Positions 52,063 through 61,359 of a stretch of 61,434 bases of DNA are shown in pieces. The notes under the pieces are model-generated. The model saw nothing but the letters and a program-made list of their open reading frames with translations. It searched no databases and had not been told where the DNA came from. Position 1 is the stretch's first letter. Every line of letters starts with the position of its first letter. The position numbers and the translations under genes were made by a program. This DNA comes from Succinivibrio sp. (lineage in GTDB: Bacteria > Pseudomonadota > Gammaproteobacteria > Enterobacterales > Succinivibrionaceae): contig JAILLS010000054.1 in NCBI GenBank assembly GCA_024693025.1, positions 1-61,434 of the forward strand, given 5' to 3'.

Positions 52063-52141
52063 GCAGTGTTTATACCTGCACAGTCAAAGCCTGTAGCCTG
52101 ATTTTAACTTTCAGTAAGCTCAGGCTCCCTGCATGCAATAA

Positions 52142-52174
52142 CTCCGGTAGGTTGATGCCGCTTACCGGGGTTTT
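52142..52174 (+). terminator. Rho-independent terminator after metG
   Basis: CTCCGGTAGG (52142-52151) pairs with CTTACCGGGG (52161-52170), with G-T pairs, then TTTT. Confidence 0.88.
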
Positions 52175-52277
52175 CCTGTTTCTGAGGCGGCAGTGGACTC
52201 TGACTGTCTGCCTGCCTTTAAAATCTCTCTTATATTAGAAAATATATAAAAATTTATACTACTTTCTAAAAATGGTA

Positions 52278-52283
52278 TATAAT
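52278..52283 (+). promoter_or_regulatory. Candidate -10 box before the chaperone-like gene
   Basis: TATAAT lies about 68 bases before the ATG of the TPR chaperone-like gene, in a strongly AT-rich stretch. No good -35 is apparent. Confidence 0.4.
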
Positions 52284-52350
52284 CTGAATCAGCTTATAAA
52301 GCAGGATTAACTGCAGATTACAGTAATAGTAAGTCTTATGGGGTGTTTTT

Positions 52351-52905
52351 ATGAGTGAGTCGCAGTTTACCGAGCAGCAGTTTAAAGCAGCCTGCTCTGA
52401 GTTAGCCCAGATATCGGTTGACAGTCTGAAGAAGATTTTTGTCACGCCTCCTTTAGATAAAAGCTGGGCTGAAATTGAGCAGAGAATAAGCCAGGGCGAG
52501 CAGCTTAAAGATATCTGCGAGCTTGAGGATGACTATCTTGAGAGCGTGTATCAGGAAGGCAAAGGACTGCTTGAGCGTGAAGAGGCGGCTGATGCCAAGG
52601 AGATTTTCTCCAGCCTGTGCCTTTATGATCAGCGCACTCCTAAATACTGGGCAGGTCTCGGCAAGAGCTGTGAGCTGCTTAAGTATTATCCCGAGGCTGT
52701 AAGAAGCTATCAGATGCTCCTTATCACCACCGGAGGGACAGCCGAACTGCCGTATCTGTGCCTTGGTTACTGCTATCTGTGCCTGGGGAAGAAGGACGAG
52801 GCCCTGGAAGTACTGGAAACCGGCAGGGAGATCTGTGATCCGAGCGATTATGAGAGCAGACCCGTGCTTGAACAGTTTGAAGAACTAATTGCTTTATGTA
52901 AATAA
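52351..52905 (+). CDS. TPR protein resembling type III secretion chaperones (SycD/LcrH-like)
   Basis: A 184-residue, all-helical cytoplasmic protein. Residues about 63-165 form three TPR-like repeats: YQEGKGLLEREEAADAKEIF, then YWAGLGKSCELLKYYPEAV and LCLGYCYLCLGKKDEALEV. Pattern and length (class II chaperones are about 150-180) resemble SycD/LcrH/IpgC, which hold hydrophobic translocators before secretion. It is followed 20 bases later by a protein with a hydrophobic hairpin, the expected kind of client. No secretion-apparatus gene is in the window, so the role is inferred from fold and pairing; a generic TPR protein is the alternative. Confidence 0.6.
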   Translation: MSESQFTEQQFKAACSELAQISVDSLKKIFVTPPLDKSWAEIEQRISQGEQLKDICELEDDYLESVYQEGKGLLEREEAADAKEIFSSLCLYDQRTPKYWAGLGKSCELLKYYPEAVRSYQMLLITTGGTAELPYLCLGYCYLCLGKKDEALEVLETGREICDPSDYESRPVLEQFEELIALCK

Positions 52906-52925
52906 TCAGCAAGAGAAACAAGAAG

Positions 52926-53957
52926 ATGTCAGAACTTAAAATAACTGAAATGTTTAAAGAGGAGCTGAGTCTGGGCATTGATGAGGTGTCGGATTCAGAG
53001 AGCGTCATTTCCAACGACGTTAACGTCAAATACACAGAGTTAACCGGCGGCAAGAAGCTCTTAGAAAATATAGAGAGCAGCAAGCCCAGAGCTCTCGAGC
53101 CTGCTGCGGCTGAAAAATCTGGCAGTTTCCGCAAAAAACTCATCGGCGGCATTCTGATTGGACTGGGTGTTCTCATGGGGGCCGCTTCCCTTCTGGTACC
53201 TCCGCTGCTCGGGGCATCCGCCACTTTAATCTTTGCCGCATCTGTCAGCGGAACCGTAGCAGGTGTTGCGGCAAGTGCCATCGGTGAGGCGCTCTACAGT
53301 GCAGGAGAGAGCAGGGTAAAACCTGAGGATCCGGAATTACTGATAAAGAATCAGCCTAAGAAGCCCAAAGCCCTGAAGAAAAACCTACAGGCAAGTCCGC
53401 TGCGTAATATGAAAATTACGATTAATGCTCACCGCAGTGCCAAGTTTGGGACTGAAGATCTCGCTGACTTAGACAAGTTTATTAAGGAACATAAACCTTC
53501 TCTGCTGCAGCCTAAGATTGATAAGACTGATCTTGATAATTTCAGCACTATTCTGAAATATATCGGCGATGCAGACGGCCACTTTCAGGTTGAAGGCAAG
53601 AGCAGTAATTTCCAGAATCAGCTTTATGCCCTCTGTGTAGGTGCCAATATTCCAAGTCCTTATGAACTCAATGCCGTCAATGTCGCCATCCTCAAAAGAC
53701 AGCTGATTCAGCTTTCAGATGGACTCATCAAGCAGGGCACTGCCCCGGATGCGCTGACAAAGTTAAATCATCCGGATGTGCAGAAAAATATGAGTGCCTT
53801 CTGTCAGCAGCAGCTGGATGCTGCTTCTGATGAGGCCAAGGCAGGTAAGGCCTATGCACATGAGCAGAATAAATATAACTGTCTGGCTCTGTTCAAAGCC
53901 GTCCTGAGTGAAGGTAATCTTAATTTAGTAGACCGGACCTCAAGCCTGCTGCTTTAA
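52926..53957 (+). CDS. Hydrophobic-hairpin protein, possible secreted translocator/effector
   Basis: A 343-residue protein of no recognised family. The N-terminal 65 residues are polar and Ser/Glu-rich with no signal peptide. Two hydrophobic, Gly/Ala-rich segments (about 72-92 and 95-120, with GGILIGLGVLMGAASLLVP) form a likely membrane hairpin. The rest (130-343) is soluble, mainly helical. This layout is typical of type III translocators and some membrane effectors. It directly follows the SycD-like gene and is followed by a weak terminator (53976-54010). Confidence 0.65.
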   Translation: MSELKITEMFKEELSLGIDEVSDSESVISNDVNVKYTELTGGKKLLENIESSKPRALEPAAAEKSGSFRKKLIGGILIGLGVLMGAASLLVPPLLGASATLIFAASVSGTVAGVAASAIGEALYSAGESRVKPEDPELLIKNQPKKPKALKKNLQASPLRNMKITINAHRSAKFGTEDLADLDKFIKEHKPSLLQPKIDKTDLDNFSTILKYIGDADGHFQVEGKSSNFQNQLYALCVGANIPSPYELNAVNVAILKRQLIQLSDGLIKQGTAPDALTKLNHPDVQKNMSAFCQQQLDAASDEAKAGKAYAHEQNKYNCLALFKAVLSEGNLNLVDRTSSLLL

Positions 53958-53975
53958 GTCTGATGATAAGATATA

Positions 53976-54010
53976 AAAAGAGTCTTGCAGTCTTATTGAA
54001 AGGCTCTTTT
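53976..54010 (+). terminator. Weak terminator after the hairpin protein
   Basis: AAAAGAG (53976-53982) can pair with CTCTTTT (54004-54010) around a long loop. The stem is short and AT-rich, so this is a weak call. Confidence 0.45.
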
Positions 54011-54106
54011 CTGCACTCTAGGGTAGGCACCCTTACGGACTAGCAAAATCCTTACAGTAATGCTGCTGTTTCCTGATGCTGTCAGCCGGCACAGCGTCCT
54101 TTGGGG

Positions 54107-54820
54107 TTAATTCAGCTTGAAGTCTTCAGCAAAATGGATGCGGTTGGCAAAGCCATGGTCTTCTTTGTGTTCAGGCTCTTCGCTGACTGGTTCCGGATAT
54201 TTTTCCGGGAAACCGGCAAAGATGGTGTAGCGGTTGTAGAGGGCACAGAACAGCTGACATTCCATCTTGGTATCATAGGCAGCTCCGTGAGCAGCCTGGG
54301 CATCGAAGTCAAGATTGGCACAGATGCAGGCCTTGGCAAGCACTGTCTGACCATAGACCAGACCTGAGAGCGAGGCGGTATCTAGAACCGAGAAAGGATG
54401 AAAAGGAGATTTCTTGCTGCCGATGCGTTCAGCCAGAGCGTTGACAAAGGACAGATCAAAATGTCCGTTGTGACCCACCAGAATCGCTCTTTTGCAGCCT
54501 TCGGCCTTGATTCTCTTGCTGATGGCCTTGAACATGGGCAGCACCGCTTCTGCTTCATCCTGCAGATTACGGCTTTCATCAAAGGGATCTATCTGCAGAA
54601 ACTTGATATTGTTCTCGTTGATATTCGAGCCCTCAAAGGGTCTTAAATTGGCAGAGAAGAGCTCATCAGGGAACAGCAGTCCCTGCTCATCCATCCTGAC
54701 GGTCATCATGGCGATTTCCAGGAGAGCATCCTGTTTAGGATCAAAGCCGGCGGTCTCGACATCGACTACGACCGGCAGAAAGGCCCGGAATCTATCTTTG
54801 ATGGTTTTTTCAAGTGCCAT
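54107..54820 (-). CDS. rnt: Ribonuclease T
   Basis: A 237-residue DEDDh 3'-5' exonuclease that trims tRNA and other RNA ends. D20 and E22 (VVDVETAG), the GHNGHFD block and the C-terminal HGAAYDT motif give the four acidic residues and histidine. GQTVLAKAC and FHPFSVLDTASL match RNase T rather than the DnaQ proofreading subunit. RNase T is largely restricted to gammaproteobacteria, which supports the taxonomic guess. Confidence 0.93.
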   Translation of the reverse strand: MALEKTIKDRFRAFLPVVVDVETAGFDPKQDALLEIAMMTVRMDEQGLLFPDELFSANLRPFEGSNINENNIKFLQIDPFDESRNLQDEAEAVLPMFKAISKRIKAEGCKRAILVGHNGHFDLSFVNALAERIGSKKSPFHPFSVLDTASLSGLVYGQTVLAKACICANLDFDAQAAHGAAYDTKMECQLFCALYNRYTIFAGFPEKYPEPVSEEPEHKEDHGFANRIHFAEDFKLN

Positions 54821-54944
54821 ATCATCTGTTCTCTAATAGCGCCTCAGATTTGCTAGAGTGAAGCGCAGGTGGGATTACTAAGCTCTAGGAAGGTTTCTAT
54901 TCTAGCATTTTTTGAGTGCAGATGATCCGAAGTCGCTAATTAAG

Positions 54945-56096
54945 CTATAGCCCAGGTGCCTTCAGCCACTGACCATTGAGCATGATGCCTAAAAGCTCAA
55001 GCTTTGGCGTCAGCACCAGCAGATCGGCATGGCAGCCTGGCTCGAGGCGGCCAAGCTGAGGCTCACCTAAAGCCTGAGCGGGATTATAGGTGCAGGCTCT
55101 GACCGCATCGGTAAGCTCTATGCCCATGCTCCTGACTGCATGAGTCATGCAGTCAAAGAGATTGGTGGCACTGCCGGCCAGGGTACCGTCTGCGAGCGTG
55201 GCTCTGCGCTCGGCAACTCTGACGTTCTGACCGCCTAACTGATACTGCCCGGAAGACAGCCCCGTAGCCATCATCGAATCCGAGATCAGGACAAGCTTAT
55301 CCTGGTCAATAAGTTTGAACATGGCACGCACCACGGTAGGGCTGAGATGATAGCCATCGGCGATCAGCTCGCATTCGCTTCTGCTGTCAAGCGCAGCCCC
55401 GATTGGTCCCGGGGCCCGATGCAGCAGGGGCGGCATGGCATTGAACAGATGGGTCAGATGATCAGCTCCTGCCTGTATGGCTTTAAGCGCAAGCGCATAA
55501 TCACAGGCAGTATGGGCTATGGTGGTGCGGATTCTGCGTCTTTTAAGCTCTGCAATAAAGTCAAGGGCTCCTTTAAGCTCCGGGGCTATGGCCACAAATT
55601 TAAGCCTGCTGCCAAGCAGCTCATGCACCTTGAGCACCAGATCCAAAGATGGCGGCAGCAGATAGTCCTGATTCTGCGCTCCGCATTTTGCCTGACTTAA
55701 ATACGGTCCTTCAAGATAGATGCCTAACAGCCGCGAGCAGTGAGCAGGCAGAGTGAGATCTCTTAAGGTCGAGCAGACTTTTAAGATCTGCTCTGGCGGC
55801 ATGGTCATGGTGGTGGGTACCAGCGAGGTGACTCCGCAGGAGGCTTCATAGGCAGAGAGAGTTTCAAAGCTGTGTGCATTGCCATCCATGGTATCCACGC
55901 CGCAGGCCCCGTGCAGATGCAGATCAATAAGCCCAGGGATGACCAAAAGACTTCTGAGATCAAGGCTGGTGGCACCGTCAGCTGGTTTCTGCACACTGGA
56001 GAGTTCAGTGATCCTGCCATCTTCCAAGGTAAGCTTAAGCGGCAGAAAGGCATGTTTGGCTGCGACATAGACTGAGGCATTGAGTAGTTCAAGCAT
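54945..56096 (-). CDS. nagA: N-acetylglucosamine-6-phosphate deacetylase
   Basis: A 383-residue amidohydrolase giving glucosamine-6-phosphate and acetate. The metal motif H60-L-H62 (DLHLHG) is of the two-metal type, unlike E. coli NagA, which has Q-x-N here. E129 (YLEGPYL), THLFNAMPPL and the ISDSM aspartate are also visible. nagB and nagE are not in the window. The nearby GH84-like enzyme could supply GlcNAc, but no kinase is seen. Confidence 0.92.
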   Translation of the reverse strand: MLELLNASVYVAAKHAFLPLKLTLEDGRITELSSVQKPADGATSLDLRSLLVIPGLIDLHLHGACGVDTMDGNAHSFETLSAYEASCGVTSLVPTTMTMPPEQILKVCSTLRDLTLPAHCSRLLGIYLEGPYLSQAKCGAQNQDYLLPPSLDLVLKVHELLGSRLKFVAIAPELKGALDFIAELKRRRIRTTIAHTACDYALALKAIQAGADHLTHLFNAMPPLLHRAPGPIGAALDSRSECELIADGYHLSPTVVRAMFKLIDQDKLVLISDSMMATGLSSGQYQLGGQNVRVAERRATLADGTLAGSATNLFDCMTHAVRSMGIELTDAVRACTYNPAQALGEPQLGRLEPGCHADLLVLTPKLELLGIMLNGQWLKAPGL

Positions 56097-56438
56097 GATT
56101 TAACCCCGGGTTTGACATGAAAACAGCGTCATTATCGCATGCTCTGAGCTTCTAAGCTTTAGCTTTAAGGTACAGAGCAGCCTTAAACTGTGCTCTGAAG
56201 CAAACTTTGCAGGAAGGCAGGGCGGGTAGCAGGTCTTCTGCCTTAAAAAAGCTGCAGATTTTGTAAGTTGGCGCTCAGTTAGCGGCATTAAGTTCCCGTC
56301 AGAGCATTTTTTTGCGTAAAATAAGGAGCATACATTAGAAGTTTGGGACTTTAATGCCGGCTTTGCCGGCGGTGTTTAAAACTGGCATTTTATATGCTTA
56401 AAGTTTAACTAGTCAAAACTTCGACATAGGAGCTGTCA
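56097..56438. other. Divergent intergenic region between nagA and motY
   Basis: It should hold both promoters. A twin GCCGGC repeat (56356-56361 and 56365-56370) can form a short hairpin without U-tract. A 62-codon minus-strand frame (56100-56288) is not convincing as a gene. Confidence 0.4.
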
Positions 56439-57386
56439 ATGTCTGTCTTAAAATTTAAACTGCTGCTGGGAATGATGTGGCTGCTGCCCTGCCTTGCCAT
56501 GGGACAGGTCCGCTACAGTGCGCCTATTGACAGTTCAGCCAACAAACTCTGGTCCAATACGGATTCTAAGCTTGCCTGCACTTTAATCCATGATATTCCG
56601 CGCTTTGGGTATGCTGAATTTAAGACCTACGGAGGCAGAGTGCTCAAAAGCTCGATGCAGCTTGTCCCCAAACTTGGCATCAATGACAAGTCGGAGATCC
56701 GTTTTATCTCCACCAAGCCTGAATGGCAGTCAGGAGGACGTGAAGTTCTGTTAGGCCGGGTACCGATTTATACCGGCTTTAACCCTTATGTCGGCGCCAC
56801 ACTGGCCTGGAAGATTCTAAGCGCTTTAAGTCATGGACAGCAGATCCTCATGCCCTATACCGATGAAAAGCTGGCAGCCGGGCAGAATATTATTCCATCC
56901 TTAAGTCCTCTGGGCTTTGACAAGCCTTTTCAGAGCTATATGACCTGTCAGGAGCATCTGCTTAGGGTGAATTTTGCCGATGTGCAGATGCTGCCTCTGG
57001 CTTTTCAGTTCCAGTCTGAGGAGTTGACCAATAAATCCAGGCAGCGCCTGCAGTCGCAGCTTGACTATATCAAGGAGGACAAGTCCATTACGGTGGTGAC
57101 GATTAGAGCTTATGCCTATGATATGAAGACCAAAAATGAGAATATCGTGATGGCAGACAAGCGGGCGGAAACTCTGCGCAAGCTGTATGTTGCCGCAGGC
57201 ATTGCCGACGGACAGATCAATGTGGTTAAATTCAACGCGCTGACTCTGCCGCGGGATCGCGATGTGATGACGCCTAATTATAACGTGACGGCGCGTAATG
57301 CTCTGGTGTCACTTGAACGTGACAATGCCATGGTGGATAAGGATCTGGATGCTCAGGTGCCGGATGTGGGAGCTACCCTTAAGTAA
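56439..57386 (+). CDS. motY: MotY-like flagellar motor T-ring protein
   Basis: A 315-residue exported protein, signal peptide about 1-22. The N-terminal domain (KLACTLIHDIPRFGYAEF, then EIRFISTKPEWQSG) resembles the stator-anchoring domain of Vibrio MotY. The C-terminal OmpA-like peptidoglycan-binding domain (about 185-300) has DKRAETLRKL. MotY is part of the T-ring that holds PomAB-type stators in polar flagella, so the cell is probably flagellated. A tail from about 290 is longer than in Vibrio. The gene is followed 15 bases later by a Sel1 protein. Confidence 0.85.
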   Translation: MSVLKFKLLLGMMWLLPCLAMGQVRYSAPIDSSANKLWSNTDSKLACTLIHDIPRFGYAEFKTYGGRVLKSSMQLVPKLGINDKSEIRFISTKPEWQSGGREVLLGRVPIYTGFNPYVGATLAWKILSALSHGQQILMPYTDEKLAAGQNIIPSLSPLGFDKPFQSYMTCQEHLLRVNFADVQMLPLAFQFQSEELTNKSRQRLQSQLDYIKEDKSITVVTIRAYAYDMKTKNENIVMADKRAETLRKLYVAAGIADGQINVVKFNALTLPRDRDVMTPNYNVTARNALVSLERDNAMVDKDLDAQVPDVGATLK

Positions 57387-57401
57387 GCTTTAGGATGCAA
57401 G

Positions 57402-59462
57402 ATGGCCGATAAGAAAAAATCTCAGACCAAGACGGACGCCAAGGGACAGAAGTCCAAAAAATCCGTGCTGCCACGCTTTGTCACGAAGATTGAGATCAAA
57501 AATCTTAAGTTCAAGCTGCTCGTGACCGCGCTGGTCTGCGTGTTTCTGTTAGGCTCCTATTTTATTGTGGCCGGAGTGCAGAGCTATTATAAGATCCGCT
57601 ATGAGGGACCTATCGTGACCGGACTGCGGGCCCTAGAGCAGGGCAAGCATCAGAAAGCCATGGCGGTACTGCTGCGCTCGGCTAACAAGGGCAATAAGGT
57701 TGCGGCGATGTATATGGCCTGGATTGAGGGTAAACGCGGCAATTTCAGACGCTCCCTGGAATATATCCGTCAGACCTCAGAAGATCCCGAAATGACAGGG
57801 GGCTTTGAGATCCTAGGCGATCTGGCGCTGTTAGGCTATGGTCAGGCCATCGGCGCAGGGCCAGCACTGTTCTATTTTAATGAGGCTTTAAAGCAGTATC
57901 CTGAGGAAGAGCGGGAAAGCGCCATGCGCCTGATGCTCGAGCGCGCCATCGGTCTGTGTCTGAACCTCAATGACTATATCCGCATTATCAATGAGGCCGT
58001 GCAGCGGGAGTCGCCGATTGCCAAGCTGCTGCGCGGAGATATTGAATTTCTCGGCGAGGAAGAGGGGGCCTTAAGCCCGGCTTCTGCCAACAAATCCTGG
58101 GACGGAGCTGATGCCGACGGCATCACCGAGGCTATGGTGCGTAAGGCCGGGGCGTTCTGGCATGGCTATGCTGAGCCGCGTAATTACGAGCAGGCCATCC
58201 GCCTGTACAAGGAAGCCTCCAAGCAGGGGAATCCCGGGGCCATCTACTCAGAGGGGCTCATCACCATGCGCATCAAGCAGGTAGGCGCTTTTGAGCAGGG
58301 CTTCTCGCTCTTTCAGAAATCTGCAGATCTGGGCTATGCACCTGCCATGACTGCAGTAGCCGCTCTGTCGCTGGCCCGTAACCGGCAGGATCCGGACACG
58401 ATTGCCAATGCCTTAAAACTTTTCAAAAAGGCTCATGAACTGGGGGACTATACCGCTTCGATTTATTACTCTCTGATGCTGTACAACGGGGTGGGCACCG
58501 AGGCGGATATCAATCATGCGCTGTCGATTCTCTTTGATTTAAAGGATCATGACATTGTCGCAGTGAACGGCTTTATGGATTTTCTGACCTATGTGACTAA
58601 TGAATCGCTGATGCCGGTTCTCGATCAGCTCCTTGAGCTCAACTATCTGCAGTTTTTAGGTGAGCTGCATTTTATCTCAGGAGCTCCTGAGGCACGGGTC
58701 TATGAGGACAAGGATCGCGATCTGGGCTTCTTTACACCGCCATATGAAGACAAGAATATTACCGAAGGGCTCAAGGATAAGCTTGATAATAACTATATTG
58801 CCAAGGTTGAAAATCCGGATGAGGTGGAAATCAATGGCGAGCCGCTGATTGTCCCTGAGTTTGCCTACGCTTTAAGTCAGAGTGAACCAAGTACGCAGGC
58901 CAAGCGCTTTATTCCGCCGCTGGTCACCTCAATTGGTGCCACGCTGCCGCCGCTGCCGCTGGGCTTTGGTGAGTACGGACTGGATATGGAGCTGATTGCC
59001 AAAGCCTTTGATCCTGATTTCAAGCCTAAGGTTGCGGAAACCGAAGAGACTGCGGCTGAGACAGAAGAGACAGCTGCGGAGGAAAATCCTGAGGAAGATT
59101 TTGAAGCCTCTGCTGAACAGGGTCAGTCCCGGCAGGAGGACACAGAAGCAGCCCCGGCAGAGCCTGAGGAAGGGATTATCGAAGAAGAACTCGGTGACAG
59201 TGGAGCTGACAGTCAGCCTGCTGGCGGTGACAGCGGAGAAATGCTGGGCGCTTTTGATGAAGAGCCGCAGAAGGAGGAGCCAAAGGAACCAGCTCAGAGC
59301 TTCGGTCTTGACGAGATTAAGCAGGACCTGCCTGCCGGACAGCAGAGTTCAGAGCTTGAAGGCTTTGAGCAGGATGATGAAATCGAAGGCCTCGAGCAGG
59401 ATGACAGCTTAGGCGGCCTGGAAGATGATGATTTAGGTGAGGTCAGCTTTGGTGACTTCTAA
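57402..59462 (+). CDS. Large membrane-anchored Sel1-repeat protein, possible MotY partner
   Basis: A 686-residue protein. A Lys-rich N-terminus (1-35) and one transmembrane helix (about 38-59) place the rest in the periplasm. Sel1/TPR-like repeats span about 75-400, with NYEQAIRLYKEASKQGNPGA and ALKLFKKAHELGDYTA as clear units. Residues about 540-686 are very acidic and low in complexity, with repeats of the type LEGFEQDDEIEGLEQDD. MotX, the usual partner of MotY, is also a Sel1 protein but only about 210 residues. A MotX-like role is inferred from pairing and repeats alone. Confidence 0.7.
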   Translation: MADKKKSQTKTDAKGQKSKKSVLPRFVTKIEIKNLKFKLLVTALVCVFLLGSYFIVAGVQSYYKIRYEGPIVTGLRALEQGKHQKAMAVLLRSANKGNKVAAMYMAWIEGKRGNFRRSLEYIRQTSEDPEMTGGFEILGDLALLGYGQAIGAGPALFYFNEALKQYPEEERESAMRLMLERAIGLCLNLNDYIRIINEAVQRESPIAKLLRGDIEFLGEEEGALSPASANKSWDGADADGITEAMVRKAGAFWHGYAEPRNYEQAIRLYKEASKQGNPGAIYSEGLITMRIKQVGAFEQGFSLFQKSADLGYAPAMTAVAALSLARNRQDPDTIANALKLFKKAHELGDYTASIYYSLMLYNGVGTEADINHALSILFDLKDHDIVAVNGFMDFLTYVTNESLMPVLDQLLELNYLQFLGELHFISGAPEARVYEDKDRDLGFFTPPYEDKNITEGLKDKLDNNYIAKVENPDEVEINGEPLIVPEFAYALSQSEPSTQAKRFIPPLVTSIGATLPPLPLGFGEYGLDMELIAKAFDPDFKPKVAETEETAAETEETAAEENPEEDFEASAEQGQSRQEDTEAAPAEPEEGIIEEELGDSGADSQPAGGDSGEMLGAFDEEPQKEEPKEPAQSFGLDEIKQDLPAGQQSSELEGFEQDDEIEGLEQDDSLGGLEDDDLGEVSFGDF

Positions 59463-59480
59463 CCTCACCGCAAGCGAGGT

Positions 59481-60545
59481 TTAGGAGGTCAGACAGTTAG
59501 GATCGAAGGCATAGACTCCTTCAAGATAGGCTTTAAGCTCGGCCGCGGCTTTAAACTTCTGACTTTCACACAGAGCGATGAGTCGCTGTCTGTCCTTCTC
59601 GCACAGCCCCTTAAGCCCCAGCTCGTTCAGAGTACGCAGATAAGGTCTAAGCTTAGGCAGGCTTCCTGAAAATAAATTTCTCTCTTCTCTTAAGCGGCGC
59701 AGCTCAATCTCCTGAGCGCTTTTGCCCTGATAGATGGCAGGCAGCGTGGAGAGGGCTACAGTGGAGAGCAGTCCTTCATTCATGGGATTGACCGCATGAT
59801 ATTCGCACAGCCCGTTAAGCTCTCTGCGTCCCTGAAAGGCGCGCAGAAACAGTCTTTCACAGAGTCTTTTGCCGTCGTTGACCGGATAGTTGTCCCAGAG
59901 ACTGACAGTGCGTCCCACGCGCTGTGCCGCAGTCTTTAAATCATCACTTGTGATGTCCTCGGCCAAGACTTTATTGCCGGTCCAGAATACGCCCACGCTC
60001 TGAGGCAGCTCACTTAGAAAATCGCTGAAGTAATGCTCTGAGCAGGCGCCAAACAGCTTCTCGAGGATGGGATCAAAAGAGTAGAAGGTAGGGCAGACCA
60101 GCACTTTTTTAACCTTATCATCTAGAAGCTCCAGCATCCTTCTGATGATTTTATTCTGCATTTGTCCCTGACTGACGCTGTCCACCTTGACATCATCAAA
60201 GAGCAGACACACAAGCTCAGGCGAGGTGAGCGTGAGCAGTTCAGTGAGCTTGCGGCAGAAGACCTGCTCCTGTGCCGCAAAGTTTGCCGACAGATTGAGA
60301 GGCGAGAGCCCAAAGCCGAAATCAAGTCCGAGCTCCCTTGCCTTAGCGGCCATGTTAGTGATTCTGCGGGTGAAATCCTCGGTATAATCCTCCACCCAGC
60401 GGGAGCGCAGAGCGCTTTCGTTCTTGGGCGCATAGATGTAAAAACTATAGCCGAGATCCCTGACTCTGCGCATCAGTTCAAATCTGACCTGCTGCGGATA
60501 CTGGATGCCGTAAAACCCTTCGATAATGCCAAGCCTGGTCTGCAT
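59481..60545 (-). CDS. GH84-like beta-N-acetylglucosaminidase, cytoplasmic
   Basis: A 354-residue enzyme resembling the catalytic domain of GH84 (O-GlcNAcase/NagJ). IEGFYG near residues 8-13, YIYAPKNE, FGLSPLNLS, the catalytic pair D117-D118 (LLFDDVKVD), VFWTGNKV and LWDNYPVNDG follow the family order. ATG 60545 has AAGGAG 7 bases upstream. Starting further up would add a basic low-complexity stretch. There is no signal peptide and no carbohydrate-binding module, whereas most bacterial GH84 enzymes are large and secreted. Confidence 0.82.
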   Translation of the reverse strand: MQTRLGIIEGFYGIQYPQQVRFELMRRVRDLGYSFYIYAPKNESALRSRWVEDYTEDFTRRITNMAAKARELGLDFGFGLSPLNLSANFAAQEQVFCRKLTELLTLTSPELVCLLFDDVKVDSVSQGQMQNKIIRRMLELLDDKVKKVLVCPTFYSFDPILEKLFGACSEHYFSDFLSELPQSVGVFWTGNKVLAEDITSDDLKTAAQRVGRTVSLWDNYPVNDGKRLCERLFLRAFQGRRELNGLCEYHAVNPMNEGLLSTVALSTLPAIYQGKSAQEIELRRLREERNLFSGSLPKLRPYLRTLNELGLKGLCEKDRQRLIALCESQKFKAAAELKAYLEGVYAFDPNCLTS

Positions 60546-60712
60546 ATGATTCTCCTTTAGACTAAGCTTTAAGTTTAATGCTTTAAGCAGAGAGGATAAA
60601 GCTTTTAGTGAGGTGGTGAGCTTCATTTTCTTTAAAGCTGATTGTAGCTTACAATAGCAGACAGGCAGGTAATGTCCTTTCCTTCTAGATTGTAATTTTT
60701 ACTGGTTTAGCT

Positions 60713-61126
60713 ATGAATATGCGCAGAATTGAAGTTGTAGCAGGCATTCTCACACAGCAGCAGCGGATCTTTGCCACCCAGCGCGGTTATGGTGAGTTCA
60801 AGGATTTCTGGGAGTTTCCCGGCGGTAAGGTGGAAGCTGGTGAATCTCAAGAGCAGGCGCTGGTACGTGAGCTTAAAGAAGAGCTTGAGACTGAGGTTGA
60901 GGTGCTTAAGCATTTTGCAGATGTGGAGTATGATTATCCGCATTTTCATCTGTGCCTGCATCTGTTTTTCTGCAGGGTAAGACAGGGGTTACTTGAGCTT
61001 AAGGAGCATGAACAGGCAAGATGGCTGTCAGCTCAGGAGCTCTTTTCCGTCAACTGGCTGCCAGCCGACCTTAAGGTTGTAGAAAAACTCAGGCTGTATC
61101 TTGAGCAGCAGACGGATGAAGCTTAG
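60713..61126 (+). CDS. mutT: MutT-like Nudix hydrolase
   Basis: A 137-residue Nudix enzyme. The Nudix box is intact: GGKVEAGESQEQALVRELKEEL. The start (RRIEVVAGILTQQQRIFATQR) and FWEFPGGK fit MutT, which removes 8-oxo-dGTP. Length matches E. coli MutT (129). It is divergent from the GH84-like gene. Confidence 0.88.
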   Translation: MNMRRIEVVAGILTQQQRIFATQRGYGEFKDFWEFPGGKVEAGESQEQALVRELKEELETEVEVLKHFADVEYDYPHFHLCLHLFFCRVRQGLLELKEHEQARWLSAQELFSVNWLPADLKVVEKLRLYLEQQTDEA

Positions 61127-61359
61127 GAAAGACCGTCAGGTCACAGCAGGAGAAGCAGCTTGTCTCTGAGAGATATCTCTGTGTTATATGATTTTTTAGA
61201 GAACCAAGATCGGCTCAGCTTAGGTATTTTTTTTAAAACGTGATCTTTATTGATAAAACTTTCTGCTACAAGAGAAAAAAATATATATAATATAAATAAG
61301 TCGCAGCATAATGCTCAAGTTCTAAAACAGGTTAAACAGTTTCAAGGAGGCGGCAGACT
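61127..61359. other. AT-rich region before the Asn-rich gene
   Basis: A run of ATATATATAATATAA (about 61279-61293) probably includes the -10 of the gene at the window end. No ORF was recognised here. Confidence 0.4.

Noticed and set aside
52081-52174. A riboswitch-like GGTAGG/ACCGGGG element after metG
   Set aside because: It is explained by the metG terminator stem and has no conserved riboswitch core.
56100-56288. A 62-codon minus-strand frame upstream of nagA
   Set aside because: No ribosome site, irregular composition, and it fills the divergent promoter region.
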